From Paragordius varius (taxonomy: Eukaryota > Nematomorpha), in contig OZ176051.1 in assembly GCA_964247055.1 (NCBI GenBank), positions 10,726,001 to 10,790,000 of the forward strand: a stretch of 64,000 nt of DNA. The letters are read 5' to 3'. Shown here piece after piece: positions 1-11,195 of the stretch; position 1 is the stretch's first letter, and every line of letters starts with the position of its first letter. The notes beneath the pieces were generated by a model. It saw nothing but the letters and a program-made list of their open reading frames with translations. It had not been told where the DNA came from and did no database searches. A program made the position numbers and the translations under genes.

Positions 1-87
1 ATATCTGTAAAAAATAGGCTTTTTTAACACAGAATAAAAATTTTTGATGATTGGATTTTATTCAAAACAACCGATAAATATTAATAG

Positions 88-1090
88 CTACAAAAAAATT
101 GAAAACTGTAGAAACAATAGAGAATGTTTACTGTATAAAAAGGCATTTTGTTCAGTTTGATAATAGGCACCACTTGGTTTTGGGTATTGTTGATTATTCG
201 CAACATTTGGTTGCCAAGGACCACCGTAATAATTTCCTGTAGCAGGTCTATAACCTAGAACGAAAAGTTATATTAACACTTTTAAAAATAAAAAAAATAT
301 GAAAATAAATGGTTTTATATACCATACATATATCATAAATTAAATTTTCAAATTCACTCTTGAACACACCACCCTTGAACGATTCGAATTCACCCTAAAA
401 TAAATAATGTGTTTTTAAAATTAAAAATTACCTATATTTTATATTTTTAAAATTGAAATTTCGTTTAAAATTAATATGGTGAAATTTATAATAATTATGC
501 TATAAGAATATATATTTTTGATATTAATGATGAGGTATATTATCCCAAAACACATAATTTATATTTAGGTTGAATTTGTGTTCAAGTGTGAATTTTGAAT
601 TTCAATTGTAAATGGAATATTATGAATAGATTTCCGAATCTAAAATTGGTTTTAATACACCTATAAATTTTTAAAAGCAATAATATTTATGAAAGGACCG
701 TTTCCCTATACAATAACAATTGTGTCGATTAAATTCTTTTTTCAAAAGTTCAACTTGTGAAAAAAATTCCAGAGCAAATTTGTACCTTAAAGTTATAATA
801 AAATGGCTCATCTAAAAATATAAATTATACAACTTTCTAGGGGCATTGTTTAGAAAAATAATTTAAAATATAAATTTTCATAAAACTATATCCCTATTGG
901 TGGCCATTTTTTAATTTTATGTTAAATGGCGATGGGATATAATTATATTTTAAAAATAAAAGTAACTAAAAATTTTAATAATTTAGCAACTAGTTTTAGT
1001 TTATATTTTAAATATTCAATGCTTATATTGTATTAAACTGTGTGAACTTGAAGTTTATAAAATGTATGAAATAAACTCTTTTTGTACTTG

Positions 1091-1125
<35 letters not shown>

Positions 1126-2627
1126 GTTGCTTCAAAATAAATTTTAGCATTAACTATTAAAATAGTTTTTTATCGTGTAACCGTCCAAAAAAACAAAATA
1201 AACCGAAAATATTCAAAATACTAAAAGGTATGCATAACTCATTATATTCCTTTGCATAAAAAATTTTTTATTATCAATTAAAATAAAGGGTTACCAATAT
1301 TTTCAATGAAAAAAACCTCTCTTATATAAAAACGGTAAAATTTTTTCAATGAATGCATTTCATCTTAAAATATACTTTTTATCCACAATACTGTAAAAAT
1401 GAACAGAGTGGATTTTATTTCGACGTGGTTTATAATATGAATATATATATATATATATATATCTAGATTGAAAAATAAAATATATAATTGTTAATCATTC
1501 GAAAATTTTTTAATATGCTTCTATCGATTTAAATAGTAAAATCAAACCTGATTTAACAATTTACATGTGCTCAAATATCAAAAAAAAATAATTATAAGGA
1601 TCTAAAATTATAATTACAAACAAAATACTAAATCAAAGATTAAATTAAATTTTTCATAATAATATCAAAAAATGAAACGCTTGACAAACCATTTTCCCAA
1701 AACATATTTATTAATAACTTAACAAATTTATTAATGGTAAAATACATATTTTGCCTTAAAGGGCACACCAAAAATTATTGCACATAGTTAAATCTTTCCA
1801 AATATTTGACTTAATAAGGAAACAAAGAAAGAAAAAAGGATTTACCAAAAAGTGTTTCACCAGGATATGGGGGTCGATTAAAACCACCCATGGTGTTGAC
1901 CGGTTCTCGGGAGCGAATGCCATAAAAAGCGTTCGGCCAGCCAGAAGTACCGGTTGTTCCAGGGGGATAGCCACGTCTTTTGTACCAATAACCTCCTCCC
2001 GAACACAGAATCAATAGGATAAGTAAGAAAAACCTATATAAAAGCATACATTAGTTTTATAGTGTCGTAAAAATTGTACTGCATGACCCAATGTTACCAG
2101 ACAATAAAAGCATTTGGGTTTATTAAAAAATTTCCTTATACACGATATAAATCAAATTGGGCGTAAAACCGTCGAATCTAAAAAATGTTATGTAAAATAT
2201 TTCTATAATATATTATTTTATAACTTACAAAGATTAAAATATTAAGTTTAATAAAATAAATTGATCTAAGTAATTTAATTACCAAAACCACCAAAGATTA
2301 AAGAATGTGAAAGGAGCAGTACAACAACCACCTCGGCAACAGACTTGATAATGAGGACAACTAAATTATAAATGTAAATCAAAATTTTGAAAAAAATTAT
2401 CAATAATTAAAAACATACTAATAAACTCCGTTAAAGGGATCATGACATATCTTGGAGACTACCTATAAATAAATATAATTAACCAAGAGGTTTCAATCCC
2501 ATAAAAAATGTCGTTAAAAAATAAAAATAAATTTAAAATTATATATAACATGCTTAATTACCTCTCCAATCAGAACAATCAAGATAAAACTAATTATGTT
2601 TTTGATCATTTGCAAACGATAGTGCAT
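88..2627 (-). CDS. VOPP1/WBP1-like single-pass membrane protein, 5 exons
   Basis: Exons (coding, minus strand) 2562-2627, 2419-2462, 2283-2360, 1846-2033 and 88-254 join in frame through GT-AG introns to 180 residues. Visible parts in order: a signal peptide at residues 1-22 (core IISFILIVLIGE); a short ectodomain with exactly six cysteines (one in KICHDPF, then CPHYQVCCRGGCC); a membrane segment around residues 55-72 (WWFWFFLLILLILC); basic residues just after it (YKRRGYPP); and a cytoplasmic tail rich in Pro, Gly, Tyr and Asn with PPYPGE and YYGGPWQPN. Six Cys, one TM and a Pro/Tyr tail is the plan of the Shisa/WBP1/VOPP1/CYYR1 superfamily, whose tails often bind WW-domain ligases and which act in endosomes and lysosomes. 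Which member this is cannot be settled by eye. Intron 4 (255-1845) holds one MITE copy and two TA microsatellites. The last 14 residues look unlike the rest, so the 3' end could be a splice variant. Confidence 0.8.
339..620. repeat. MITE, 'CAAATTCACCC' family (diverged copy)
   Basis: Lies in intron 4 of the VOPP1-like gene. The left end has CAAATTCACTC and then ATTCGAATTCACCC. The right end has GGTTGAATTTGTG and closes with ATTGTAAATGGAAT, the inverted counterpart. The middle carries the CATAATTTAT and TTAATGATGAG blocks seen in other copies (16079, 19216, 25571, 33509, 38468, 41289). This is the most diverged of the near-complete copies. Non-coding. Confidence 0.6.
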
Positions 2628-3879
2628 TCCATAAATAATCCTATCGATTTTTATGGACTATAAACTAACCCTGATGTGAAATACTGATACAAGTTGTGTC
2701 ATCTGACAGTTTCTAATTTTCAGTAGTCTAAACAAACGTTATTTTTTTATTTAAAAAGATACAACAATGTTTACAAATTATTTTAATCAAATTAAACATG
2801 ATTACTTCGTTGTATTTTTATTAGCAATTTTCGGTAAAAAAATTCCCTTATAATTAATAAAGAAACTTAAAGGGTTAGGGTACAAACGATTAATAATTTC
2901 TAGGATGTGGAGTTTATAGCACTAATTTAGCGTTTAAACAGCAAAAAATTTAAACAAAAGCAATAATGTCTATTTTGCGACTTTTTTATTTATTCTATTT
3001 TCTCAAAAAATACAAAGTTGAAAGCAATAGGATATAAAAACAAAGGCGAAACAAACTACTTTTCAATCTATAATGTAGGATTTGATATTGATTTGATGAG
3101 TAGAATGTTCAGGTGTGCAATCTAAATTTGGATAACACCGAATAAACCTTAAAATATCAGAAAATATATCCAAAACAAAAGCAAATTAAAGTTTATTTTA
3201 ACTTTTAATTTATTTGTCTGCTCATAGAATTCGGCACCTAAACATTTACAATGAGGATTTATACGCTTTTTTATATTTTTTAATTCATATATTGGTTAAC
3301 ACTTGGATAAAACAATTTATTTCAGTCCTCCGATTCGGGGTTTGAGGACCTTAGGTTAAATTGAATATATTGTAAATTTGCTTTTATAATGATGTGTAGA
3401 ATAAAATTCAATTTAAAATATTTATATTACTTATTTGATTAAACGTCAAAGCAAAAGTATTGTCACTTGAATTAGCTAAATATAAAAAATATTTTTTCTA
3501 AATTAATTAATGTTTAATTAGGATCAAATAAAATATTTCCTTTAACTTTAGCGTTAGAATTAAATAAACTCGTTATAACAAAAATGTTGCAAAATAAAAA
3601 AGGCGTCAAACTAGTTTGATACAGAGCTTTTTTCAAACTTTATATTGGAAGTTTGGCTTTTTTTTATAATTTAGATGTAGCATAATTTAATTTGGATCCA
3701 TTCTGGGGTCACTAGATACTCTACTTTGAATCCAATTGTTAATTAACCTAAAAAGCCAAAAAATGCAAATTATTTTAATATAGATAGATATTATTTAGCA
3801 CTTGATAACATTTTCAATTTTTTGTGTACGACGACATCATTGGGTATTTTGAGGGTTAAAGTGGCAAAAAAACTAAAAA

Positions 3880-4650
3880 AATTTTGGTTAAAATTAATCA
3901 TTTCTTGCATTAGCACTTATATACAACACACTCATTTTAGTCCTTCGATTCAAATTAGGGTAGTTGGATACCCGAGGCCTGTTTAAAATCAAATATTTTA
4001 AAAAGCATGGAACGAATCGAAACCATGGCAAAAATTTGCATTTATATAACATTAATAAACCTAAATATATAAAAAATCTTATTAACATATTTTGAGCTAA
4101 AACCGAAAGGTAAAAATTTCGCCAACGTGACATGTCTCAAATGGTAAAATTAAAAAATAATACAAAATAAACCGCTTTTTTTATTTCTATCAACGTTAGA
4201 CGTAATTTATATTAAAATTGGCCTTAGTTTTACCCTTAAAATTAAATGAAGACGATATCTTGCAAAAATTTTGTAAAATAAAAATGGCGCCAAAGTAGTT
4301 AGAGATAAAACTTTTATCAAGATATTTTGGCATATTTATATAATTTTTATCAGGATAGAAGCATAAATTTAAATTGGGACCGTTTTCTTCAGTAGTTTTT
4401 TAAATATCTTAACTTAAATTTAGTCTGGGGTATTTAAATCCAATTTAAATCGAAGTGTTAGTATAACATTAGTTTTTTATCTGCCAATTTTAGATGGGTT
4501 TAAAACACAATTGAAACGAACAGTTTATATCAAAATTGCCATTGAAAGTTATCCAAAATTAATTATTTATATTTTATAACCATAATATACAGTTACTTGC
4601 GTATTGTAAAGGCGGCGAAAAAGTTGAGGTGGGATTGTTTTAGTTTTTCC
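3880..4650 (+). repeat. Dispersed repeat, copy A
   Basis: Shares long blocks with 46740-47700 in the opposite orientation. Examples are TAGTCTGGGGTATTTAAATC near 4420 against its complement near 46940, the block reading CATTTTAGTCCTTCGATT near 3930, and the block describing GACCGTTTTCTTCAGTAG near 4379. Each copy itself holds two related sub-blocks (around 3930-4140 and 4380-4470). No coding capacity or clear termini are visible, so the class is unknown. Confidence 0.55.
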
Positions 4651-5039
4651 TTTTTTCTAATAAAAAGTTTGTACCATGAGCAAAAAGGTATTTAACATTG
4701 GCCCAATCTAAAATATTTTTTTAGATAATTAAGGTTTATATGGCCCTGGCGATAAAACTATCCCAAGTGATCATAAAGTGTTAAAGCCCTTATTAAAAGC
4801 ACACCTAAAGCTAATTACTTATCAATAAAACAGTACATGTCAAAATTTCTTAGTGAAGATATTTTCTTATAAAAATATCATCAGGATTTTTATGGCCCTT
4901 TGATTTTTAAGCCTTACAGCTTATATTGTTGGTATTTGCTCCAATGAATCGCGAAATTGCGTTGATTTATTAAATAGATTTTTAGTAAAAGGAAGTTTGT
5001 AATAATAATCATTATTCATATAACACAGTATCCACAAAC

Positions 5040-6120
5040 AATATCTTGACGAAAATATATATTCAGATGGGGAAATGTATCAGGATTATCATGGTGCTTT
5101 TGTGGCCCTTACGAGGGATTTAAAAAAATCACTAACACTTTTGTGGTAGCTGCTCCATATCAAGTGCAAAAATTTCCCACATTTTGTTTTATGGATTTTT
5201 CTTAGTGAACGGAATGCTTCTCCAAAAAATATCACTTAAATTTGTATTAAACTACAAATAGACCAAAGTCCCAATACTTCGATCTAAAATGGTCCAGTCA
5301 TATAAAATAAACGCACCAATGCAGAAATTGGGCGAATTTTTTATATATGATAAATTTTTATATAAAAAAATATTTTTGAAAAACTCCATATTGGAAAGTT
5401 AATACAAATATTTGGTGGAACCGTACTTATACTCTTTTGTGGCATTGTGTATAAAATGCTTTGAGACATTAAAAAAATTACTTATATTTATATCGATGAT
5501 GCTGAACATTTCTATCACCTCAGAATTTAAATGTTTGCTTTTAAGTTCCACAAAAACACAATTTATAATTGAAATAAATTTTAAACTAATAGTTAATTAA
5601 GTTCCAGTGGTTATATAAGTGTATAGCATCATCGAATTTTTTTAAATGTGTTTTTTTTATCTAAAGCGTTTTTATATTGTTTCCATCATGCAAAGAATTT
5701 TTGAGTACGGTTCAACCAAATTTTGCTAATTAAAATTTTGGATGCATATTTTGAAAAATAATTTTTTTTATATCAAAATTTAAATATTTTAAATATATCG
5801 CTCAATCTACGCATTTGTGCGTTTATTTTAGGAGAAATCGCCCATTTTATAAGGGCAAAAATTAGGGACTTTCGGAGCTTTATTTAAAAATTTTAATTTT
5901 AAAATATTGTTTTACTTTTTTTTGTAGTTCATATATTGTGTAATATTTTTTGGAATAAAACAAAAGCATTAAGCCTTTCGCCAAAAAATTTTGCATTGCA
6001 AAGTGTGGGCAAATTATGCCATTTAGTTACCATAAAAGTGAAAATAACTTTCTTAAACCACTATTAAGGGTCACAAAGGCATCATGATAATCCTGATATA
6101 TTTTCCTATCAAATATTATA
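5040..6120. repeat. Imperfect foldback (about 1.1 kb)
   Basis: The outer arms are marked by ATCAGGATTATCATGG near 5079 and the complementary ATGATAATCCTGATAT near 6084. Inner matches pair GTGGAACCGTACTTATACTC (5415) with GAGTACGGTTCAACCAAA (5703), and GAAATTGGGCGAATTTT (5323) with AGAAATCGCCCATTTTAT (5833). The loop is around 5450-5690. Similar arm sequence (ATCATGGTGCTTTTGG) occurs at about 49.77 and 50.41 kb and near 63.79 kb, so this is probably a diverged relative of the foldback at 48882-51329. Confidence 0.55.
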
Positions 6121-6604
6121 TTTCATCAGGATAGTTATTTCATATTATCCGATTTCGGACGCAGCAGCCTAATAAAATTAGAGAGCATTTTCAAAATTTT
6201 CATTTTGTTGTGAACTCTGAAGTCTCATCAATTTTCGGGACTTCTGGGATAATTATCTTAAATCTACAAGGTAAACGATAAAATTAAAGTTAGATAATGA
6301 CATCAGTAAAAAATACTATTAAAAATGCATATTTTGTCGAATATATTTTATGTGGTTTCTGAGCACGGTTTAATATATTAAAGCACACAAAAATATTATA
6401 AAACATATACGCATTTTAATAGATTGATGTATCGGGATTATATATGTGTTATCGATACACATAAAATTAAAAATTTTTTATACTTATTGCGATTAATTAA
6501 AAATTTGAGGCTTGGGGTTAGCTTTTGTTTCATCACATAAAATAAGAATATATCATGATATATTTAGGTAAAATATATCCTTTTATGGTTTCTATATCAT
6601 GAAT

Positions 6605-6870
6605 GTATAACATTCGGCCCTCCGAGACTTTATGCGCGGCCTGCGAAAATTTGAAGGTCAAATTTGCAAAAATATGCTCACAAAATCTCAGTAAAATTGA
6701 TATTTCACAAACTATTTATTTGAATACGCATCAATCGGAAACTAAAAAAATGTTATTTTATGTGTGCATTTTAAGTTCGTATGCTTTAAATCTATTAAAT
6801 TATTTATGAGTGCCCCTATGGATTAATAATGCGGCCCGCGAAGCCATTTGTGTTGGAGACCCAATGCGAA
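6605..6870. mobile_element. hAT-type MITE, 'GTCCAACACAAATGGC' family, copy 1
   Basis: The right end reads GCCATTTGTGTTGGAGACCC, and GCGGCCCGCGAAGCC precedes it. The left end is degraded (CGGCCCTCCGAGACTT). The same termini appear in the copies at 9798, 20172, 21478, 26879 and 39375, where CAGGG and CCCTG tips are visible. Non-autonomous. Confidence 0.55.
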
Positions 6871-6946
6871 ATTTTTACATTTTCCGCCAAATAATTCTTT
6901 ATAATGAAAGTTAAATTAATTTTTCAAAATATCATAACATGTATTA

Positions 6947-7953
6947 TATAAATGTATAATTATACAAAATATTCATAATATTATGTTTGAAATTAACATT
7001 CTTCCTATTGATATTAATACAGGTTATTTGTTTATATAATTGATATCCGATGCGGTGTGCGTTCATGATGATCATATAGATTGACGAATAGTATGAGATG
7101 CAATAATTAAATACAAATAATCCTGAATATTTCAATCATCATTTTCTAGGTAGATTCCATCAACTAAAATATAAGATAATTAATATATTAGAAAATTGAT
7201 ACCTGGATTCTAGAACAACATAAATTGGGGGCTAATACATTCAAAGTTGAAAGAGAACTAAATAAGGTTGACTTGGCTTTTTAACAACTAAATTTGCAAA
7301 AAAATATTTTCTTCATGATAACAAATTCAAAAATGATACTTTATATTTTGGGGTTTTCGTTTTACCATTCTAAACTATAAATATAAAAAACTATTCTTCA
7401 CCAAAGCAAACAATGTTAGTTTTGCCTGGAGTGCTGTTGCATTCAAAGCTTTTGAAAATAAATATTCGTTTCTTTTTCTATTTGACGTCATTGGTATGGT
7501 GAAATCATATAAGCCTTTTCATATTTATAGTTTAGGATGGTAGAACAAAAAAAACATAAAGTATCATTTTTAAATATTTTATCATGAAGAAAATATTTTT
7601 TTGCAAATTTAGTTGTTAAAAAGCCAAGTCAACCTTATTTAGTTCTCTTTCAACTTTGAATGTTTTAGCCCCCAATTTATGTTGTTCTAGAATCCAGGTA
7701 TCAATTTTCTAATATATTAATTATCTTATATTTTAGTTGATGGAATCTACCTAGAAAATGATGATTGAAATATTCAGGATTACTTGTATTTAATTATTGC
7801 ATCTCATACTATTCGTCAATCTATATGATCATCATGAACGCACACCGCATCGGATATCAATTATATAAACAAATAACCTGTATTAATATCAATAGGAAGA
7901 ATGTTAATTTCAAACATAATATTATGAATATTTTGTATAATTATACATTTATA
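6947..7953. repeat. Large inverted repeat (two ~435-bp arms)
   Basis: The left arm (about 6947-7384) and right arm (about 7522-7953) are near-perfect reverse complements, so the same 63-residue open frame appears on both strands. The unpaired centre is about 135 bp (7385-7521). One indel and a few substitutions separate the arms (for example TTCAAAAATGATACT against the complement of AGTATCATTTTTAAA). No transposase and no clear target duplication were seen; it could be a MITE-derived foldback or a recent inverted duplication. Confidence 0.8.
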
Positions 7954-8189
7954 ATTCAAATAAATTTATTTATATTTGGCGATATTCAGATACTTTAAAA
8001 GATGTTTTATATATCTTGATCTTATTTTCAATCTTTGCTGACATAAGGTGTTTGTTAAAATAAATAGTTGTTTTGGAAAATAAAATGTCAAACATAAAAC
8101 CGTAACATGCATTTTTACCTGCTCAGATATGTTAACTATAGTTAATATATTAGTTATCAATGGAAAACAAAAAAAAATAATATTTTAAA

Positions 8190-8800
8190 AAACCGGAAAT
8201 CATAGTAATTTTTACCTGTATATTAATTTAATAAAAACCGCAATTTTCCCCTGTTTTTTAAATGTCCAAAATATTTAGTAATTAATAACAAATAACAATC
8301 AAAAAAAATACATAAAGTGTTCAATTTGAAATTCGTTTAAAACCGCCATTTTCACCTGTAATTATTAAAAATTCCAAATATGTAGGAATTAATTACGATT
8401 AACAATGTTAAATAAAAAAAACAAAAATTACTAAGCATATAAACAACCGCAATTTGATCTGTATTTATTATAATGTCCAAAATATGTAGTAATTAATTAC
8501 AATAAACAATGCAAAATATAAAAAAACAAAAAAAACTAAATTTTTACTAAATTTGTTTAAAACCGCAATTTTTACCTGTATTTTTTATAATGTCCAAAAT
8601 ATGCAGTAATTAATTACAATTAACAATGTTACTAAAAAAACAAAAAAATTAAATTTGACTACATTTAAAAACCGAATTACCTGATTAAAATATCTGAAAT
8701 ACTTAAAAATTATTAATAATTAACATTGCAAAACATAAAAGACAAAAATCTAAAAACTACTTAAACTTTCGCAAATATATATTTACCTGTGTTTTTTTAA
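8190..8800 (+). repeat. Tandem repeat, ~105-bp unit, about six copies
   Basis: Units begin with AAACCGCAATTTTTACCTGT-like blocks at about 8236, 8339, 8443, 8558 and 8665. They continue with TCCAAAATATGTAGTAATTA, then TACAATTAACAATG, and end with A-rich tracts. Spacing is about 103, 104, 115 and 107 bp. The edge units are the most diverged. Non-coding satellite-like array. Confidence 0.8.
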
Positions 8801-9797
8801 TTAGTAGTAACAACTATATAAAATTATAATACCAATATTCATTAATACACGTATTTAGAATCTTGAAAATTATTAAATTTAGGAATAATTAACATTAAAA
8901 GTCTTAAAATACGTATTTTACTATTTATTTATTTATCAAAGATAAAACCCACAAAATTCCGCATCTAAATACGTAACAACAATATTTCAAATGTTAACAT
9001 AAATTGCTATAATATTCTCAAAATTTAACATTACAAAATATCCATCAAATTAAAGCCTATGTTAATTCTCACGTCAATCCTCTTTCATATGTGTACTACG
9101 AAATAATTTCGTGGGTCAGTATTTTACGCATTGGATAAACCATTTATGTTTTTTGATTGGCAATAAAATTACTGAACATACATTAAAATGCATACTGTAT
9201 TTGGTATATAAGAGAAGCAAAACAATATTTATTTTTTAATGTGGGGCTCAATATCTTATACATACTTTAAAATGAATCAGATTCCTTAACAAACGTTAAA
9301 ATGAGGGTTTGCGTCATAAAAAACCTTAACACTTCATTGTTATTAGCTATTTAAAAAAAAATTATTGTAGTATTTGCGCAACTTTGAAATGCACTTTAAC
9401 CTTTTAAGCGCTTTCAGGAAACTTTAAAAACATCCAAGCTTGCCGTCATCCTTTTTCTCTAAATTTTCAAATAACGTTAATACGACCGGAAATTAAATGT
9501 ATGTTAGGGTTAAAAATATAAATAATTATTGGAAATATTTTAAATTACATTTTACAAGCGAATTTTCGACATTTATTGATTATCTGTTGGATTGAATCGT
9601 GTTTTGGGCAGCATGAATTTGGAAGTTTAGGTGTTGGAAAACTATAAAAATATTTTATGAGTTTTTTAAATAAAACACGAGAACGGGGTTTATAATTAAA
9701 CTTTAATAAATAACTTTCATATCAAGAGTTTATTTACAAGTTTAAGCTCTATAGGAAAAAACTTTATTAGCAAAATTTTGTTGAAAACGTAATGATT

Positions 9798-9990
9798 TAA
9801 AGCAGAGTTGGCCAACACGACCCCCGAAACATTATGTGAGGAGGCGAAAGTTTATTATTATAAAAATAAATTTCATTTACAAAAATAGGCTCAAATCTTA
9901 ATAATATTGATATTTATTAAACAAATTTTTTGAATAGGTCTTTACAATTGACAACGAACCAGAAAAATTGGTGGAAATAATGGTTAATTT
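9798..9990. mobile_element. hAT-type MITE, copy 2 (fragment)
   Basis: The left end has GAGTTGGCCAACACGACCCC. The inner part is related to copy 1 (AATATGCTC/AATAGGCTC, ATTGATATTT, CAAATTTTTTGAATA). The right end was not found. Confidence 0.4.
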
Positions 9991-11195
9991 GTATTGGCAA
10001 AAATTATGTAAATTTGAAATATTTTAACCATATATTTTTTAAATACCGCCCGGTTTTTTGAGCCAAAAAGAGTATCTAGTTTTATAAAATTTAATGACCG
10101 TGCTTTTGGTTTTTAAACATACGAGTGATATAAAAAGATATTTGCTCTTATGAGGTAATTTTATGAGATTGCAAACATATTATGTAAATATTTTTTGGAT
10201 AAGTTGAATGCCTTCGCAAATTATATTATTAAAAAATGATACTATACATTGGTGTTACCTCAGAATTTTAATTTATGGTTCGTTTACTTTTAAATTTGGG
10301 TGAGTGAAAAAAAAGACAAATTATATTTAACTTTAATTTCAAAATAGCATGGAAAACATTTTATACTGATTCTATATAATTAACCACAATATACGATTCA
10401 ACAAAGTTTTCCTAGAAATTTTATTAGACAAAGTATTCATTTCTTCAGAAATATTTTTTTGATGTCATAATCCATATAATAAAAATATTTATCGCGCAAT
10501 GTCAGCATTTCCGCCTATATTAAAATAAATTAAGGCGCCAATATGATAATAGCTCACATATAAAAATTCCAATTTTTATGTTTTGCCTTCTTAATTTAAA
10601 TTACATGGGTTAGTATACATTGCTAGAAAGTTATTAATTACTTCCAAAAAGCATATACAAAAAAGGGCTGTATAAATGACTTATAGTTAATTTTTTCACA
10701 TTTTCCTATTATGAGCCAATATTAATTCTCTTTGCTGCATATGCTATATAACAATAATTAATAACTTCTAGAAATATATGCTTACTTATATAGTAATAAT
10801 CTATTTAGATGATATTTTATATAATGCTTAAAGCTTTACCAAAATATTTAGTAAAATATGCGCAAAATTTGCGATTTTTTGATATAGTGCACCACAAAGA
10901 TACCTTTCTAATATCATGTATAAAGTCCAAAACAAAAATTCATTGTGCATTGCGTTTATTCTATAGACATCATTAAATGAATAATCTTACCTAAGAAATT
11001 TAAGTTGAGTATAATTTAAAACAATGATAAATTATAATTAAAAGCAGCTAAATTAGCTTAAATTTATTAAATACAAAAAACTAGGATTGAGTATAAAAAT
11101 GATGCATAAAAATAGCTTTGGCACTAAATGCTAACATGCTGGATGTGGAATGCGCGAATTATAATACAAAAATGCTTTCATATCTATTGCAATTA

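Larger units (their letters stand above)
2628..11195. other. Gene-poor interval filled with repeats
   Basis: No exon chain with conserved protein blocks was found on either strand in 8.6 kb. The short open frames here have no recognisable domains and are AT-driven. Repeats are listed separately (3.88-4.65, 5.04-6.12, 6.61-6.87, 6.95-7.95, 8.19-8.80 and 9.80-9.99 kb). 9660-9790 resembles 15860-15975 (shared TTATTAACAAATTTGAGCTC-like block), another dispersed repeat. 9178-9202 is a lone terminus of the MITE that is complete at 18246. From 10.0 to 11.19 kb I see nothing beyond AT-rich DNA, apart from a polyadenylation signal for the GIT gene near 11063-11068. Confidence 0.6.

Noticed and set aside
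1778-2017. Plus-strand frame opposite the fourth exon of the VOPP1-like gene.
   Set aside because: The minus strand has the conserved cysteine, membrane and PPxY-like features and consistent splice phases; the plus frame is its shadow.
6944-7998. Two identical ~63-residue frames on opposite strands.
   Set aside because: They arise because the same sequence lies in both arms of an inverted repeat; no domain or coding signal is visible.
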